From Peromyscus leucopus (Eukaryota; Chordata; Mammalia; Rodentia; Cricetidae): a DNA stretch of 64,000 bases. The position numbers were made by a program, and so were the translations under genes. The DNA lies in the NCBI RefSeq assembly GCF_004664715.2, contig NC_051065.1:148673596-148737595 (forward strand). The letters are read 5' to 3'. The number at the start of each line of letters is the position of its first letter. The stretch's first letter is position 1. The notes below the pieces were generated by a model, which was given only the letters and a program-made list of their open reading frames with translations, was not told the DNA's origin and did no database searches. Positions 45,992 through 58,929 of this stretch are shown in pieces.

Positions 45992-46118
45992 CTAATGATT
46001 TGGGAGTTACCAACCAGGATGTGGTGTGCCTCCCGTTGGCACAGAGGCAGTAAGAATCTTCGTCTTTTGACACTGGGACAGCTGTGAAATCGGGGGAGTC
46101 TTCCAGCAGCACACCGAC
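45992..46118 (-). CDS. Gene B exon 20 (MG7)
   Basis: This 127-nt exon reads [20 protein letters not shown], then [35 protein letters not shown] is conserved. Acceptor CCACAG, donor GTGAGT; phase 0 in, 1 out. Confidence 0.97.
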
Positions 46119-46854
46119 CTGTGGCCCCACATGGGCGAAGAAATAGCAAAGATGTCACCACAGGAGGACAACCTATTATGTGTGGATGGAGGTAGGTGAA
46201 AGGGTGTGGAGGGGATTTGTGTTAAAAACAGAGTAGGAGCGGTGTTTTTGAAACTCATGTGCCTAAAATGTCACATAAGGTGACACAGAAGCTTGCATGT
46301 ATTTCATCTGCACATACATGTATAGAATTTTATTTAGCTATCATCTATGCATTATCTACACAAATAAGTAGAGAGTGAACTATATATTTATCTATTCATG
46401 ATTGCTTTATATTGATGGCAAAGATGTATTTACTGGACTATATTTTTAACTAGTGTGTGTTGGTATACATCTACCTCTAACAAAAGAAAATCCATTGTAG
46501 AACAATATGCCATTTTATCGTGACAACAGCCCAGTACATCTTTGTGGACCATATCTTTTGATGGTATCCAGAGACCATACAGAATATCCTGTGTCTGTCA
46601 GTACAGTTTGTACTATTTCAATAATGGCAAAATCACCTAATACATTTTATGTAGTGTCCATATTGTTGAACAACTCTTTGTTGTATATGTAGCTAGAGTC
46701 TGGGAATTCTTAAGCATTTAGAACCAGTGCTGACAGGCCCAATACAACCCCTTCCTCCCTTTATTCCCTCTTTTCCTTTAATTGTTAGGTAAAGTTTACA
46801 CACACTAATTTCCCTTTTCCCCTCTGGTCATGCTTTATTCAGAAAGGTCTTCAC

Positions 46855-47083
46855 CCGGATGCATGTAGGGAGGTAGTTCAGCACGGTGGCCTTGAGCGTG
46901 AAGGCTTCTCCACGGATCACAGAGTAGGGCATCGTGAGCTCCACAAAGAAGGGCTGGAAGGCTTGGAGAGATACCGCAGGGGAGAGGCCAAGTCCAGTGT
47001 CACTGGACAGGCAGAGGGCTCCTGCCTTCCACTCAGTGATGGTGTCAGGGACTGTCACTTCCACTTCAGCTACTCCTGATGAG
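46855..47083 (-). CDS. Gene B exon 19 (MG6/MG7)
   Basis: This 229-nt exon reads [20 protein letters not shown], then [20 protein letters not shown], then [24 protein letters not shown] and [22 protein letters not shown] are near-invariant in the family. The NYLPTCIRV end is more like A2M than mouse murinoglobulin as I recall it. Acceptor TCCCAG, donor GTGAAG; phase 2 in, 0 out. Confidence 0.97.
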
Positions 47084-47701
47084 CTGGGAGAGTGAGAATG
47101 TGAGGCCCAGAAAGTGAGCACGTGAACTAGTTATTTCTGAGATGGTCACTATGATTGTGATCTAACGCTATCACCAATGAGAGTGACTTCAAGCCCCCAT
47201 TTTGAGATTTTAAAAGAGTCATAGGAAGTGAACAGTGTAAACAGGACTCCAGGTGGAAGAATAAGGGTTATTTTGAAGCCTTGTTTACCCAGCTCAAATC
47301 ATGGCCTCATGACACCTCTAGTCTCTATGTTAGTGGAAATTTGAACATAGATTTGAAGTTGTCTCTGAACTCCCATCTCCACAATACCATAGGACAATTT
47401 GTAACTTATATGGTCCACTCCATGTAGCAGTCTAGTAGTCTACTCCATGTAGGACTGCTTCACTTCCTACTCAATACAGCATTCCTGAATGGTTCTAAGC
47501 ATCGGAAAGTATATGATAAATTTTTATGTGAATTTCCTAAGAGTGATGGAAATAAATATATTTTATAATTGATGGATTGATATGTAATGGTCTTCTAAAT
47601 AATTTCTGATATTTATGATAGAAATTAATTAGAAAATTACTAGAAAACAAAGAAATAAATTTTCATACCTAGCCCGAATCTTACAAATAGATATTACTTA
47701 C

Positions 47702-47873
47702 TTTACTGTGACTAAATCCCAGATCCAGGTTTCAGGGAAGTATTTTCTAATTGTCTCAGCAGGTGGATCTTCACGTGGTGGATCTTTCTTTGGTGGTGGA
47801 TCTTTATGTACTGGTATGTTCATGATTTCTTCACGTTCTCTGTTAGTCCCATCATCATATGCCTTAGCAGGCA
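47702..47873 (-). CDS. Gene B exon 18 (bait region)
   Basis: This 172-nt exon encodes the bait: [20 protein letters not shown], then [20 protein letters not shown], then the conserved [13 protein letters not shown]. Protease cleavage in the bait springs the trap. The bait is short, acidic/basic and proline-rich, as in murinoglobulins, with three (K/E)DPPx units and many Lys/Arg for trypsin-like enzymes. Acceptor TCATAG, donor GTAAGT; phase 1 in, 2 out. Confidence 0.95.
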
Positions 47874-48451
47874 CTATGAGGTTACAATAGAATAAATGGA
47901 CATAGTTCTGAGTACAATGGGATACAATGTACAGGGTAAATGTAGCTTAATTTTCAGTTTCTTCTTGACTGTTAAATGCTATCCAAATGACACTGGAAAT
48001 GATACATTGAACCTCTCACTTTGGGGGAGAGTGGTGACACCTCTGTCAAAAACAGAAATTATGAAATCCTGGAGAACACATCACCTACTGTAGTTTGATT
48101 TGAAGGAACCATGGTGCATATTTTCTTGGGTTGGATAGTCAGGGAATGCTTACAAATATAACGTTACCCCTAGAAGGATTGAAGATCCATAATACTACCT
48201 CCTAGGCAACAGATCCTGTGGCTATAATGAGCATCACTCTAGACCAGAGCTGAGTGATGGCTACATTATCAGCAGAAGTTCTTGGAATGCTTTTTCTTTC
48301 TCTAGATATCTAGATTTATAGGATTAATGCAATATTTTCATAGGTTTCCATTTATATAAAAACTGAAAGAGGTATAGGTACAAACTCTTAGAACAGAAAT
48401 ACATACAATAGAAAAGTCCATATCAAGGTTATGTTTTGTTTTTTGTTTTCT

Positions 48452-48725
48452 TTTTTTTTTTTTTGGTGATGCAAAGAAACTTTATAACTCAAAAATTATA
48501 GCATTGGATTGGACTTATACTGGCAAGAAATGCAAGATTTGAAGGTGGCAACAGAGGTCCTGTGCTCTGCTTCTTCCAAGAACAAGTATACATGCAGATT
48601 TAGTTAGGGCTTCATCTAAGTATTTCCCAACTGAATCTCAGCTTTGGAAATCTCGCCCAATATTAAATTCATAGACACACAGACAGCCTCATTTCTAGAG
48701 GTCCTTCTCTGTGATGGCCACAACT
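48452..48725 (-). repeat. Possible retrocopied transcript end with poly(A) tail
   Basis: On the minus strand, non-repetitive-looking sequence ends TATAAAGTTTCTTTGCATCA then an A run of about 14 (T run at 48451-48464). It looks like a retroposed mRNA 3' end. The source gene is unknown to me. Confidence 0.3.
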
Positions 48726-49009
48726 TCACACCTGTCTTTCTATTTGCCTTTAATTATTTGGTGTTTTCTATCAAGTATGTTTTTCGTTCATTGCCTTAGC
48801 ATCTACAAGGATAATTGCCCTATTTATCCACAGTCTAGAGTAGTCACTGTGTTAGGTCCTGTTGCTTGTGATGATATTTCTATTACTTTTCAAATCAGTA
48901 TGAGGAAAATTAATACAGTCCAGTCAGAATTATGTTTTATTTTATGTTAACACACATGTAAAAATAAATTTTAGTATTTAGAATATGAATAATAATGAAG
49001 ATAGGGATT

Positions 49010-49775
49010 AATGATTTCAAGTTATATTGCAAGGTGTAGTAATAAAACCAGCATGGTACTGGCACAAAAATAGACATGTAGATCAATGGAACAAAATTCA
49101 AGATCCAAACACAGATCATTTGGTAGTTGACATACATGCAAAAAAACACACACTAGAGGAAAGGCAGCATTTTCAACACATGGTGCTCTGAAAACTGGCT
49201 GCTCACATATAGAAGAATGAAAATAGACCTACATCAATGGCCCCACACAAAATCTACTCCAAAAGGATCAAGGACCTCAATGTGAAATCTCAAACTGCTA
49301 GAAAGGAAACATAAGCAGTAACCCTCCAAAACAGATGTTCAGGAAAGAACTTTTTAAATAAGACCCATTCACTTAGAAATTAAGGTCAATAATTGACAAA
49401 TGGGACCTCACAAAACTAACATGTTTCTACACAGCTAAAGAAACAATCAATAGAGTGAAATGGAAGCCCACAGAGTGGGAGAAAAATCTTTGCTACCTAT
49501 ACATATGATAGAGGGTAAATATCCATAGTATATAAAGAACTCAAAAACAAAGAGTCAAGAAAACAGCCCAATTTACAAATGGGATCTAAACACAGTTTTA
49601 AAAACATGTCTAAGAAAAATCTTTAAAAAGTGTTCATCATGCTGATAATTCAGGAAATCTAAATTAAAACAACTTTGAGAACTTTAAACCACTTGGCGAA
49701 GAACGGGAAAGGGAAACTCTCTCTTGCTGATGGTGGGAATGCAAACTGGTGCAGCCACTCTGGAAGTGTCTCCCA
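49010..49775 (+). mobile_element. L1 ORF2 fragment
   Basis: AAACCAGCATGGTACTGGCA, ATAGACATGTAGATCAATGG, AGTGGGAGAAAAATCTTTGC and GATGGTGGGAATGCAAACTG are L1 ORF2 text in order, with stops. Confidence 0.85.
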
Positions 49776-50205
49776 TGAAGGAGGAGGGAAAGGTTACACG
49801 TGGTTGGTATTGGTTGAAGAGAGTGAGTGTGACCTTTGACCTGAGTGCTTTGCTTCTTCCATCCTCTCCTCTATCTGCAATGCCCGGCTTTTTCCTTCTC
49901 TTCTTCATCTCTAATACTTAGGAAATTCTGTTCACCTCTCTCATGTCTACAAAAGTTCTTCATACTTCACATGATTCTCTATTATCACTTTGTCTTATCT
50001 GTCCCTTTAACATTGAAGGAATAGTCTCCAATCTCTAACTTCCTTATAGTAGCAGCATGCATTTGGGCACAAATTGCTCAGGTAAGTTTGGGCTCCTTCT
50101 CCTGTATTTTGATACTATACATGCTCTATAATTATATTTTATCACCTTTGGTAAATAATTCACATTTATTTTATTCTAAAAATAAATGCTGATTTGTTGT
50201 TTTAC

Positions 50206-50290
50206 CTGCTATTGGAGGAAATCCACCATATAAAACACATAGTCTAGGATGTTTGATCTTCAAGTTGGTGAATGCCTTTAAGCCCATGTC
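50206..50290 (-). CDS. Gene B exon 17
   Basis: This 85-nt exon reads DMGLKAFTNLKIKHPRLCVL, then YGGFPPIA. GLKAFTN-KI--P--C is conserved just before the bait. Acceptor TTCCAG, donor GTAAAA; phase 0 in, 1 out. Confidence 0.95.
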
Positions 50291-50524
50291 CTGGAAAGAA
50301 AATTAGTAATCAAGCAAAATATCTCAAAATTTTGAAAAAAACTCAATGTGTATAAAAATTATAGTAACTGATTCAGATATAGGTTCACATGTTCAAGTAG
50401 AATTCCTACTCAAATAATATTTTCATGCTCTTTAGAGAGTGTGGTGAGGTACACAGACTTCGTAGTGAGGCATACAGGCTGGTCTTCTTTCTAATACAAA
50501 GCACTGTTATTTTAAATGTCACTT

Positions 50525-50589
50525 ACAGCCATGCACAGTGGTGCATGCCTTTAATCCTAGCACTTTGGAAGCAGAGGCTGGTAGATCTC
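50525..50589 (+). repeat. B1 SINE, left part
   Basis: GCACAGTGGTGCATGCCTTT then AATCCTAGCACTTTGG, AGAGGCTGGTAGATCTC. It is cut by the LTR at 50590 and resumes at about 50985. Confidence 0.9.
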
Positions 50590-50984
50590 TGTTGTGAGAA
50601 ACTTGATAGCATTGCGTAAAGATATGTCACTGTGACTGGTTTAATAAAAAGTTAAATGGCCAGTAGCTAGCCAGGGAGAGTAGGCAGGACTTCCAGAAAG
50701 GGAGAGCAAGTAGGAAGAGGAATTTAAAATGGGATGGGGGGAGAAAGAGAAAGAGATGCCAGACTGCTAGCCAGAGGAAGCAGGAAAGGAGGACATAAAG
50801 AATGAAATAAAGGTCAAAAGCCCCAAGGCAAAATGCACATGAATAGAAACAGGATAAATTAAGATATAAGAGCTAGTGGGACAAGCCTAAGCTAAGGTTG
50901 AACATTCACAATTAATAAGAAGCTCTGTGTCCTTACTTGGGAGCTGGCTGGTGGGACAGAGAAAGACTTGTTTCAAATCATGTA
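50590..50984 (+). mobile_element. LTR-type element inserted in a B1
   Basis: It begins TGTTGTGAGAAACTTGATAG and has TGACTGGTTTAATAAAAAG and GGCCAGTAGCTAGCCAGGGA, then AAGCCTAAGCTAAGGTTGAA. It is the same family as 27934-28432. The right boundary and target duplication are unclear. Confidence 0.65.
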
Positions 50985-51053
50985 AGTCTGAGGCCAGCCT
51001 GATCTAAAGAGTGAGTGCCAGGACAGCCAGAACTACATAGTGACACTCTGTTT

Positions 51054-51084
<31 letters not shown>
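50985..51084 (+). repeat. B1 SINE, right part with poly(A)
   Basis: GTCTGAGGCCAGCCTGATCT, GTGCCAGGACAGCCAGAACT, then 29 A residues at about 51056-51084. Confidence 0.9.
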
Positions 51085-51086
<2 letters not shown>

Positions 51087-51316
51087 AAACCAGAATTAAG
51101 GAAATGCCATTCCTCCACTCTGTGCCTAGACTGGACACTTTCCAAGATGCAGTTTTTATAGTGCTTGGGATGGAATCCATGAACCACCACAGGTAAGGTG
51201 GCTGGTCTGCTAGTTATTCACATCCCTGGCCTGACTCTAAAATTCTTTACCAATATAGCATTTCACGAAACCTAAATAACTCCTAGAGCAGCCTGTTAAT
51301 GGGTAACAATGCTTAC

Positions 51317-51466
51317 CTCCACGTAACTGTAGACATCCCTCTCATCAGGCCGTAAGGGTGGGAGTCCACCATTATCTCCACCCCACCAACACATTTGTCT
51401 ATCTTCAAATAGTTGGTGTGAACCTGGGATGGCATTGCCGGACTGCATATCTGGCAGATTGTATAT
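51317..51466 (-). CDS. Gene B exon 16
   Basis: This 150-nt exon reads IYNLPDMQSGNAIPGSHQLF, then WWGGDNGGLPPLRPDERDVY. The IY-LP-M beginning and the -DVY-Y-- end match the pre-bait segment. The middle (MCWWGGDNGGLPPL) is variable in the family. Acceptor TTACAG, donor GTAAGC; phase 0-0. Confidence 0.9.
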
Positions 51467-51584
51467 CTGTAAGAAACAGGAGACAGGGAGCCTCTTTCTT
51501 GGGCTTTCTTGGAAGATTCACACAAAATGAAAAGAATCAGTGTGATCACTGCAAATCATTTCTCAGTTTCTCAATGATCCCCTA

Positions 51585-54500
51585 ACAGAGTTTTCTGAAT
51601 ATTTTCTGTTGAAGATTGCTTTATTCTGAAAGTGTTCACAACATTTAGAAAAAGACTAAAAATACTTCACATATTTAAAAAATATGAACGTAAATCCTGC
51701 ATATTATATTTGAGAATAATGTAATTTTAATATAATTTAATAAAATATATCAAACACTTAGAAATATATTTACACTACATAAACCATTCAATAAATATAA
51801 AATACAAGGTTGTATATTTCTGCCTACTGGTACACTATAAAAACAAACAAAACAAAAATTGAGTTGGTCAGTTCGCAAATAGCCTGAAGAGATCTGAATG
51901 AAATTTCTCTACATATTTTTTTTCCTAATATTTTGGGGGAAAATTTTCAAAACAAAACAAACAAACCCAAGCCACCTCCATCTTTGACAGAAGGATGTAT
52001 TCAACACTCCAAACTGCAGTGCATGTAATTAGAAAGAGGGAGAGGGACTGCAGGTCACGTGTCCAAATGCAAGGGCATCATGGTAGCAGCCACAGGAGAA
52101 GCTGATGATGTACAAGCAAGTTTGCCAGACTGCACCCGACCCAGCCTGACACTGGAGGTCAGGAGGCCCTAGAAGGCAAGGCTAGGGGAATGTGTGAGGA
52201 AGACAAGAAACAAAGTCTTGTCAACCCAGGATGCTCTGAACCTGTGACTCTGAGACATGAACTTGTTCTTGGGATGGGTGGTGACTCTGGGGAACAAAGC
52301 TCGCGAACTGGCTTTTGCCTTTGGTGGCTCCTCCAAAGAACATACTGGCTTGCTCTAAAGTAGCAACACAGCCAGTCATGTGACAGATAGCATCACCCAA
52401 GCCCAGACCACAGGGCCAGCTTCAGTTCCCAACTAATCAACTTGCAATTCTTCTACAGATATCCAGTGATAATGACAGAAACCAACATGATCAAAGATAG
52501 GAGAGTTGAGGAAAGAATGGTAGTTAGAAACCAAATAATAAAAAGAAAACCTCCAAAGTAAAAAGAAAGAAGAAACAAACAAACAGAAACTATAAATTCT
52601 CACAGAGGTGGGGTACATTGTATCCATGCAGTAAACTCAAGATTTTTTCAAATCTAGAGCAGGAAAAAATAGGTTTAGACATAAAACTAATTTGCGACAA
52701 AATATTTCAAAATACGTCAGGTACATCTGAAGGAAATGCTCAGAAAGTAGAAATCCCAAGGGCAACTGGGGTAAAAGAAAGACAATGTTAGACAATTTCC
52801 TCAAGACACTCACCATCTGCCTAATAAGAGCAATAGACTGAGAGAGAAATATATAAGAATTGAAAAAAAAAATCTTAGAAAAGAAGCAAATTAACCTTTC
52901 CATCAAGGTTTTTAACTTGGAATCCCCATGTTCTCAAAGGACTGAGAATTTAGGAATCTGAATATTTGGGTAGGAAAATTCATATCCTTACTTTCTTAGG
53001 TATATAACAGAACTTTAACATTGCCTGACTTATGAATCAATAAGCAGCCACATACACACGTATTAGGAAGATTATGAATTTTGACCTCATGCAATATCAG
53101 AGATGTTTTCACATTATATTTGGTCTATTCAGGTAGCCTGAAATGCTGTCTGTATCATCATTTGTCAGGACTTGAGTGGATTAAAAGATGGCCAGCTTGA
53201 TCCACATGGCAGAACAGGGCAACCTTTGCACAATTGGTACTCAGGAACCCTCAGCTTCTGAAGAGGGAACTCCTATTTTCTCAGTGCAGAGACCCCGGCT
53301 GGAGGTGGGCTCCACTGGTCCCTACTATACTTAGTTGACAGCCAGTGTGTGGAAGGATGTGAGTTAAGATAGCCCATAGTAAACATAGGAGTGTTTATGC
53401 GATCTCTGCTTCAGCCCTTTCTGGTTTTAACTTGCTCAGTGATGATTTGTATTGATATTGTAGCTTATTTGGACTGTTATTTCATACAGGGCATAGTTTT
53501 TTTTCAATTCTTCTTTCTGGTATTCTTACATATTTTATCTCATGCATTTAAAAACAGTATGTCAGAAATGATACACAGGCTCACCAGGACACAGTAAGAA
53601 CCCATGGCCTCAGATGCTTGTGAATATTCTGAATATCTGATATAAATAAAAGATCTTAAAAAAATTCCAGAGAGGAAATACTGAACAAATAGAATGATGC
53701 AGAATTAATGGTATTGAGTATCTTAGCACTAACTTAGGAAGATGAATCCATCCACCCAATGTCTCCAGAGTTCTGAGGGAACATGATTTCTTAGCTAACA
53801 ATTTGCCCATTTCCAAGTACTAATTATCACCATAAGTATAGCTACTGATAGCTGCAAAAGAAGTTTGTCACTGATTCCCTCTTCCTCAGAACAGCACTAG
53901 CACATGCTTAGTGCCCCAAGGGAGGCAGCAACCTGAGAAGAAGTCACAGAAGTCAGAAAACACTTTGAAGGGACTTCCCAAAATAGGGGTGAACACCTGT
54001 GTTTCAGAAGTCAGCCAGGTGATAGCAGGGTGACAGAGGGCTCTGCTGGTGACAGCAGCAAACTGAGCACTGCCACAGATGCTGGAGAACTGAAATCAGG
54101 TGAGGAGGAGGATGGCCTTGAAGCATATATAAGAAGGAACAATTAAATGTCAGAACAGAGGAACACAAATGAGAGGAAATATGACCACAGCTCACTGTCT
54201 GACTTCATAAGAGCCACATGTGTTGGTTATAGAAATGAAAACTGTCTAAGGATTTCATACAGTAATCATATAGATTTGTAGGCAAGGTGAAGACCAGAAG
54301 GGTCTGCATAATCAGCTTTAATATGCTGCTTTTTAGTAAGAATGAATAGATGATGACAATAATGAATAAAGGCCAATACTCTCCACGAGTGATAGAGAAT
54401 GTGGAATAAAACAGTAAAGGAATAGCTGTGATCATTGAATGTACAAGCAGCCAAAGCATGGATAGGGCAGGGTGGTGGGAGAAAGGGAACTCTGTTCATG

Positions 54501-55460
54501 TTTTTTCTTATAACTCTCTGGGCAGTACATGAGTTTGGTTTTTTTTTGTTTATTAACTAATTGCCTGTATTTGTTGGCTCAAACAATGGCTCAAAAAATC
54601 TCTTATTTAATGGATTTGGAAAAAGTCGAAATCTAAAAGAAAACCGTATTGATCATATACTTTCCTAAGCATTTTTTTGCATGTGCATTAAAACCTTCAT
54701 CACTAAAACAAGCTTAAATGCTGGTTTAACTTACACATTAGTTGAAAACTGGGTAGTTCCTAGCATTATCTGAAGTAACACTGTTTTTAAATTGTGTTAG
54801 CACCTTACATACATTTTAAAATATGGTATTAGCCAGTGGCAATAATAATGTTTAAAACTATTACAGTGATGATGTAATTTTTCCTAATAAACATCATTCT
54901 TAATATGATAGGAAGAAGAGTTTTGATCTCCTTAACTTGGCTGAGACTCCAGTAAATAGTTTATGGCTTGAGTTACGCTTCTGAGAATTTTCAAAATAAG
55001 TTGAGTACCTCCTTGTACTCTGCTTTTAAATTTTATAGCATTCTGTCTTATCCTTATTTGAGGAACTCTTGAGATGTATAAGATTCCATTTGTGTAAATC
55101 GTTTCATTTGGCTCCCCCAGACAGCGTCTCTCTGAAAAGCTCCATCATGAGCGTGTTAGGGGACTAGCCACTCCTGGGGTAGGAGAGGCACAGTAAGAAC
55201 CCAGAATGCCTGGGTCACACACAAGCTTTACAACTCACTGAATGCTGGACTTCAGGCTTTGTCTTGAATTTATTGGCTGAGTTTTCAGAGCTTTCTCCTT
55301 GGAATTTTATGATGAAGAGCTCCCTTAGTGATGCCTTTAGCATTAAATATGATATTTTTACGGTAGAGATCCCTAGTGTCTGAATGACCACTCTTTTATC
55401 AGAACCATCATCTCAGAGCCTCACCACAGGCCTTTCTTGGACAGGATGATGGGGACTCAC
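51585..55460. other. Intron 15, no gene seen
   Basis: AT-rich intron with no exon and few clear repeats. Short ORFs have no domain signature. Confidence 0.45.
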
Positions 55461-55610
55461 CCAGGAAGGGGAAACCTCAGCTTCAGGCCTCAGGAGCAGC
55501 ATGCTTTGGTCCACAGCTCTCAGGCCACAGAGGGACTGAGGAGAAGCTGTAACACGCAGATGGGCCTGTGAGGCGGGAAGACTTTGGGCTGGGGTGAAGG
55601 TCAGGTCCAC
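55461..55610 (-). CDS. Gene B exon 15 (MG6)
   Basis: This 150-nt exon reads [20 protein letters not shown], then [20 protein letters not shown], then [33 protein letters not shown] is conserved MG6. Acceptor CCACAG, donor GTGAGT; phase 0-0. Confidence 0.97.
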
Positions 55611-55842
55611 CTGTGGGAAGGGAAATCAAGCTTAGCCAGCATTCCTGCTCTTGCAGCCAAGAAGCCTAACACACGAGTCACCCTGTAACTCTGCATGCAC
55701 ATTGTTTACCAGATTATGACTGTCGGAACTCAGCCACGGCTCATTGCTTCCTTTACTGGGATTGAGTTAGGAAGACAGGAGATGTGTCAGTCAAACTCTG
55801 AAGCAACAAACAACTATTTCAGCTCCCTGAAATTCTTGTTAA

Positions 55843-56095
55843 TAGCTCATTTTTGGTATGTGAGTGTGGTGTAATGCACACATGTGTGCAGGTGCATGTA
55901 TTCATGCACCCAGCAGAGGCCAGAGGAGGGTGTGTGTGTCCTGCTCTCACTCTCTATCTTATAGACTTGAGACTGTCTCTCATGAAGTTGGAGCTACACT
56001 GGCCGGTGGAAAGTTCCAGCAATTCTCCTGCCTCTGGCCTCCACAGCAGTGGTGTTGTAGAAGCTTCCAGTCATGCCTGGCTTTTTACATGAGCA
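55843..56095 (-). repeat. B3/B4-type SINE (degenerate)
   Basis: GTGTGCAGGTGCATGTATTC, CAGCAGAGGCCAGAGGAGGG and TGGGAG-like GTCATGCCTGGCTTTTTACA give a reverse B3/B4 pattern. Confidence 0.6.
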
Positions 56096-56259
56096 CACAT
56101 TTAACAGTGTTGTATCATAACATTTAATAACAGCAAAGCTCTCTTATCTATGTGTCCTTATCACACACATAGGAAAATGATAATGAAAAATTAGAAGGAA
56201 ACTAAATACACTAACCATTGATAGGCCTGGATTCTATTACTGGTCTTGCATAAAGTGAT

Positions 56260-56430
56260 GTGACATTAGGGTCTATGAGATTGCTCAGCGGGTAAAGGCA
56301 CCTGCTGTTGACCTCATGACCTGACCTTGGTCTCCTGGACTCATGTTGGAGGAGACAGACATGTGAACATGGTTCTCTTTTCCCCACATGTGTGCACTCA
56401 TGTGCACGTACACATGGCATAAATATAATG
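56260..56430 (+). repeat. B2/B3-type SINE
   Basis: GAGATTGCTCAGCGGGTAAAGGCACCTGCTG is a tRNA-like promoter; a CATGTGCACGTACACATGGC tail follows. Confidence 0.85.
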
Positions 56431-56690
56431 ATTTTTAAGTTACAGGACTTGGGACTCGTTAGCCAGTTATTAATCACTCAGTTCCCCTCTCCTGCTCCAC
56501 TTCCTTGCTTTCTTTCTTGCACCCTCCAGCCATTCTGGGGGTTTGTGAACAGAAATCTGGCACTCTGGTGCTGTCTGTATGTTTGCCACTGAGGCACACA
56601 CCAATTGCCAGGGTTAGTGTATCTGAAATCTGTATCCTTAAGCCATTTTTTCTCTTTTCAAATAGAAATTTAAAGAAATAAATCACTTAC

Positions 56691-56839
56691 TTTGTTGAGA
56701 AGACACTTTTCAACTTCAAATTTTGCAGAATCTGCAACCATTTCTCCATCAGGCAAGATGGTGTAGATGAGTACTTTAGCCTCAGGAGCCATGCTCAAGT
56801 CCACAGGGATCTCCAGGGCAAAGTCGCCTTTCACTGGAA
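56691..56839 (-). CDS. Gene B exon 14
   Basis: This 149-nt exon reads [20 protein letters not shown], then [20 protein letters not shown], then [25 protein letters not shown] is a family signature. Acceptor CTCCAG, donor GTAAGT; phase 1 in, 0 out. Confidence 0.96.
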
Positions 56840-56894
56840 CTGGAGGGAATGGAAAGAGACAGTTATGGGTCAGAATACTGACAGGAAAACTCAA

Positions 56895-58740
56895 TTAACT
56901 AAACACAGGGGTCTGGTGGACAGTCTGTATGTGGAAGACTTCTTACATCTGGGCTGTTCTGTGGTTAATTGTTTGTATGCTAATTATGTCAGGAGGGTAT
57001 GGGACGCTCACAGCAAGATACCTTCCACCAAGATGTTCACCATGGAAAGTTATATTGGTGATTTATAGCTAACTTCTCATCTCTATTACACCTTAACATC
57101 CCAAACAGGATCTGTTAGATACTCTTGTTATAAAAATGGGTGAAACAACCTTGACTAATGTTTCATTTATTATTTAGATAATAATATAGATGAAAAATAT
57201 AGATGACAACCTAGTACTCAAAGAGCTGATCTTTAATGATTATCTCAGCTACATTTGAAAACAATAAGCATATATTTGTAGTCAATAAAATGTTTACTGT
57301 ATTTATATTTCTTGAGAGAAAATTATGCAATTTTAGAAGTCTCTTGTATTATTTCTGGTGAACACGAGGTGATTCATAAACCTTCTCAAGATGAGTGCTA
57401 TGAATCCTGTTTAATGTTTGTAGAAGAACTAACTGGATATTTTATTAAATAGCTAAATAGTTTTTATAACTGACAAGGAAGCCCTTCTTCCGTAAGTTTG
57501 TTGAGCATCTAGCAAGTCCCTATCACTTCTAGAAATCACTTGGAAGACTTCTATGAAACTACATACACAAATTTATGTGTTTCATGCAGTCAATACTGTA
57601 ATGAAGAGAAATGGATAATAGGCAAATTATAGAAAATATATTTGCATGTGGTAAGTGCTCTTTGGGAAGGAAAGGATGGCAAGAAGATGAATACTGAGAA
57701 TACTGGGATCCAGTGGTAACTTGGGATTTTAATAGGAGCAGGTAGAAGGGGCCCCATTAAGAGAGTAACAGTTGAGCCAAGTAGAACTCAGCATTGTTAT
57801 CAGGATATGACAGAGTGATTTCTTTTCTTTCTTTTTCTTTTTTAAATGGATAATAGAGATTTATTAAGATATAAATTGAGGAAATACACTCACAAATATA
57901 GAACAAGTAAACAGTTGAAGTTGTCCTCTGTTCTGACTAGGAGCGAATCCACCTGGCAGTCTGAGCATGCCAGGAAGTTGGAAGCAGGGGCCTCATGACC
58001 CCTCTCTCTTTTCTTTTAAAGAGGAGAGAGATACTCAGTTGTTAAGAGCACTGACTGAAATCCAGAGGACCCAGGTTCACTCCAGGAAAAAGGAAGAAAG
58101 AAAAATATGAGTCCTCTCTCCTCTCATTTTAAGAGATCACCTAGGAAGGTAAGAAGCACTGCCTCCTTTGGGCCATATAGCCCAAGGTCGTGGGCAGAGC
58201 AAATGCTACTACATCCATTTATCCATTGATTGGCATCTAGTTTTGAAGATGAAAGAAGACTGATATCTCTCAGAGCATAAAAGTGGCCTCAAGAAGCTGA
58301 GAATCCCCTCAGGTAATAGAAAAGAGACAGAGGTTTTCATCTTTCAATGGAAAAAGACCAAATTCTTGCAAAACTGCAATAGACAGGGAGTGATTTCATT
58401 TCTTAAGTCACAGCAGCTATGATTCCTGCCCAAGACCTTTGCAACATCAAGCCTGTCAAAATTCCAGCATGGATGGGGAGGGGTTCACGGAGACCCAATC
58501 TTAGCTAAAGAGATGTTGACATTGATGGCTGCTGAGGGGAAGATGAGTCAGATTTCTTCAGGGATGCAGGCCCTGGTAGACTGCTCATGTTTCAGTGAAT
58601 GGCCACATACCACATGCACATATGGGGAGCACTCACTGACCTTAACCAGTTAAAAAAAAGGACGGGAAGTAGGGATGGGGCCTGGTGGAGGTAGTCAGGG
58701 AGGAGTTGGAGGAGATTAATGAGGAGTAGGTATGATTGAA
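56895..58740. other. Intron 13, mostly unremarkable
   Basis: No exon seen. At 57835-58010 the minus strand ends CTTAATAAATCTC then an A-rich tail, so it may be a retroposed 3' end. A B2-type SINE fragment lies at 58022-58090 (GTTGTTAAGAGCACTGACTG). Confidence 0.4.
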
Positions 58741-58744
58741 ATAC

Positions 58745-58925
58745 TTTGTACATGGAAAAAAGAATGCATTTTCAATCAATGGTGCTGGCATAACTGGATG
58801 TTGGCATGTAGAAGAACAAAAATAGACCAATATAAATCATCCTGCACAAAACACAAGTTCAAGTGAATTAAAGACCTCAACATAAATGCAGTTACAGAAT
58901 CTGACAGAAGAGAAAGTGGGAAGTA
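58745..58925 (+). mobile_element. L1 ORF2 fragment, part 1
   Basis: AATGGTGCTGGCATAACTGG, CATGTAGAAGAACAAAAATAG and CTCAACATAAATGCAGTTAC are L1 ORF2 text. Broken off by an insert at 58930. Confidence 0.8.
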
Positions 58926-58929
58926 GCCT

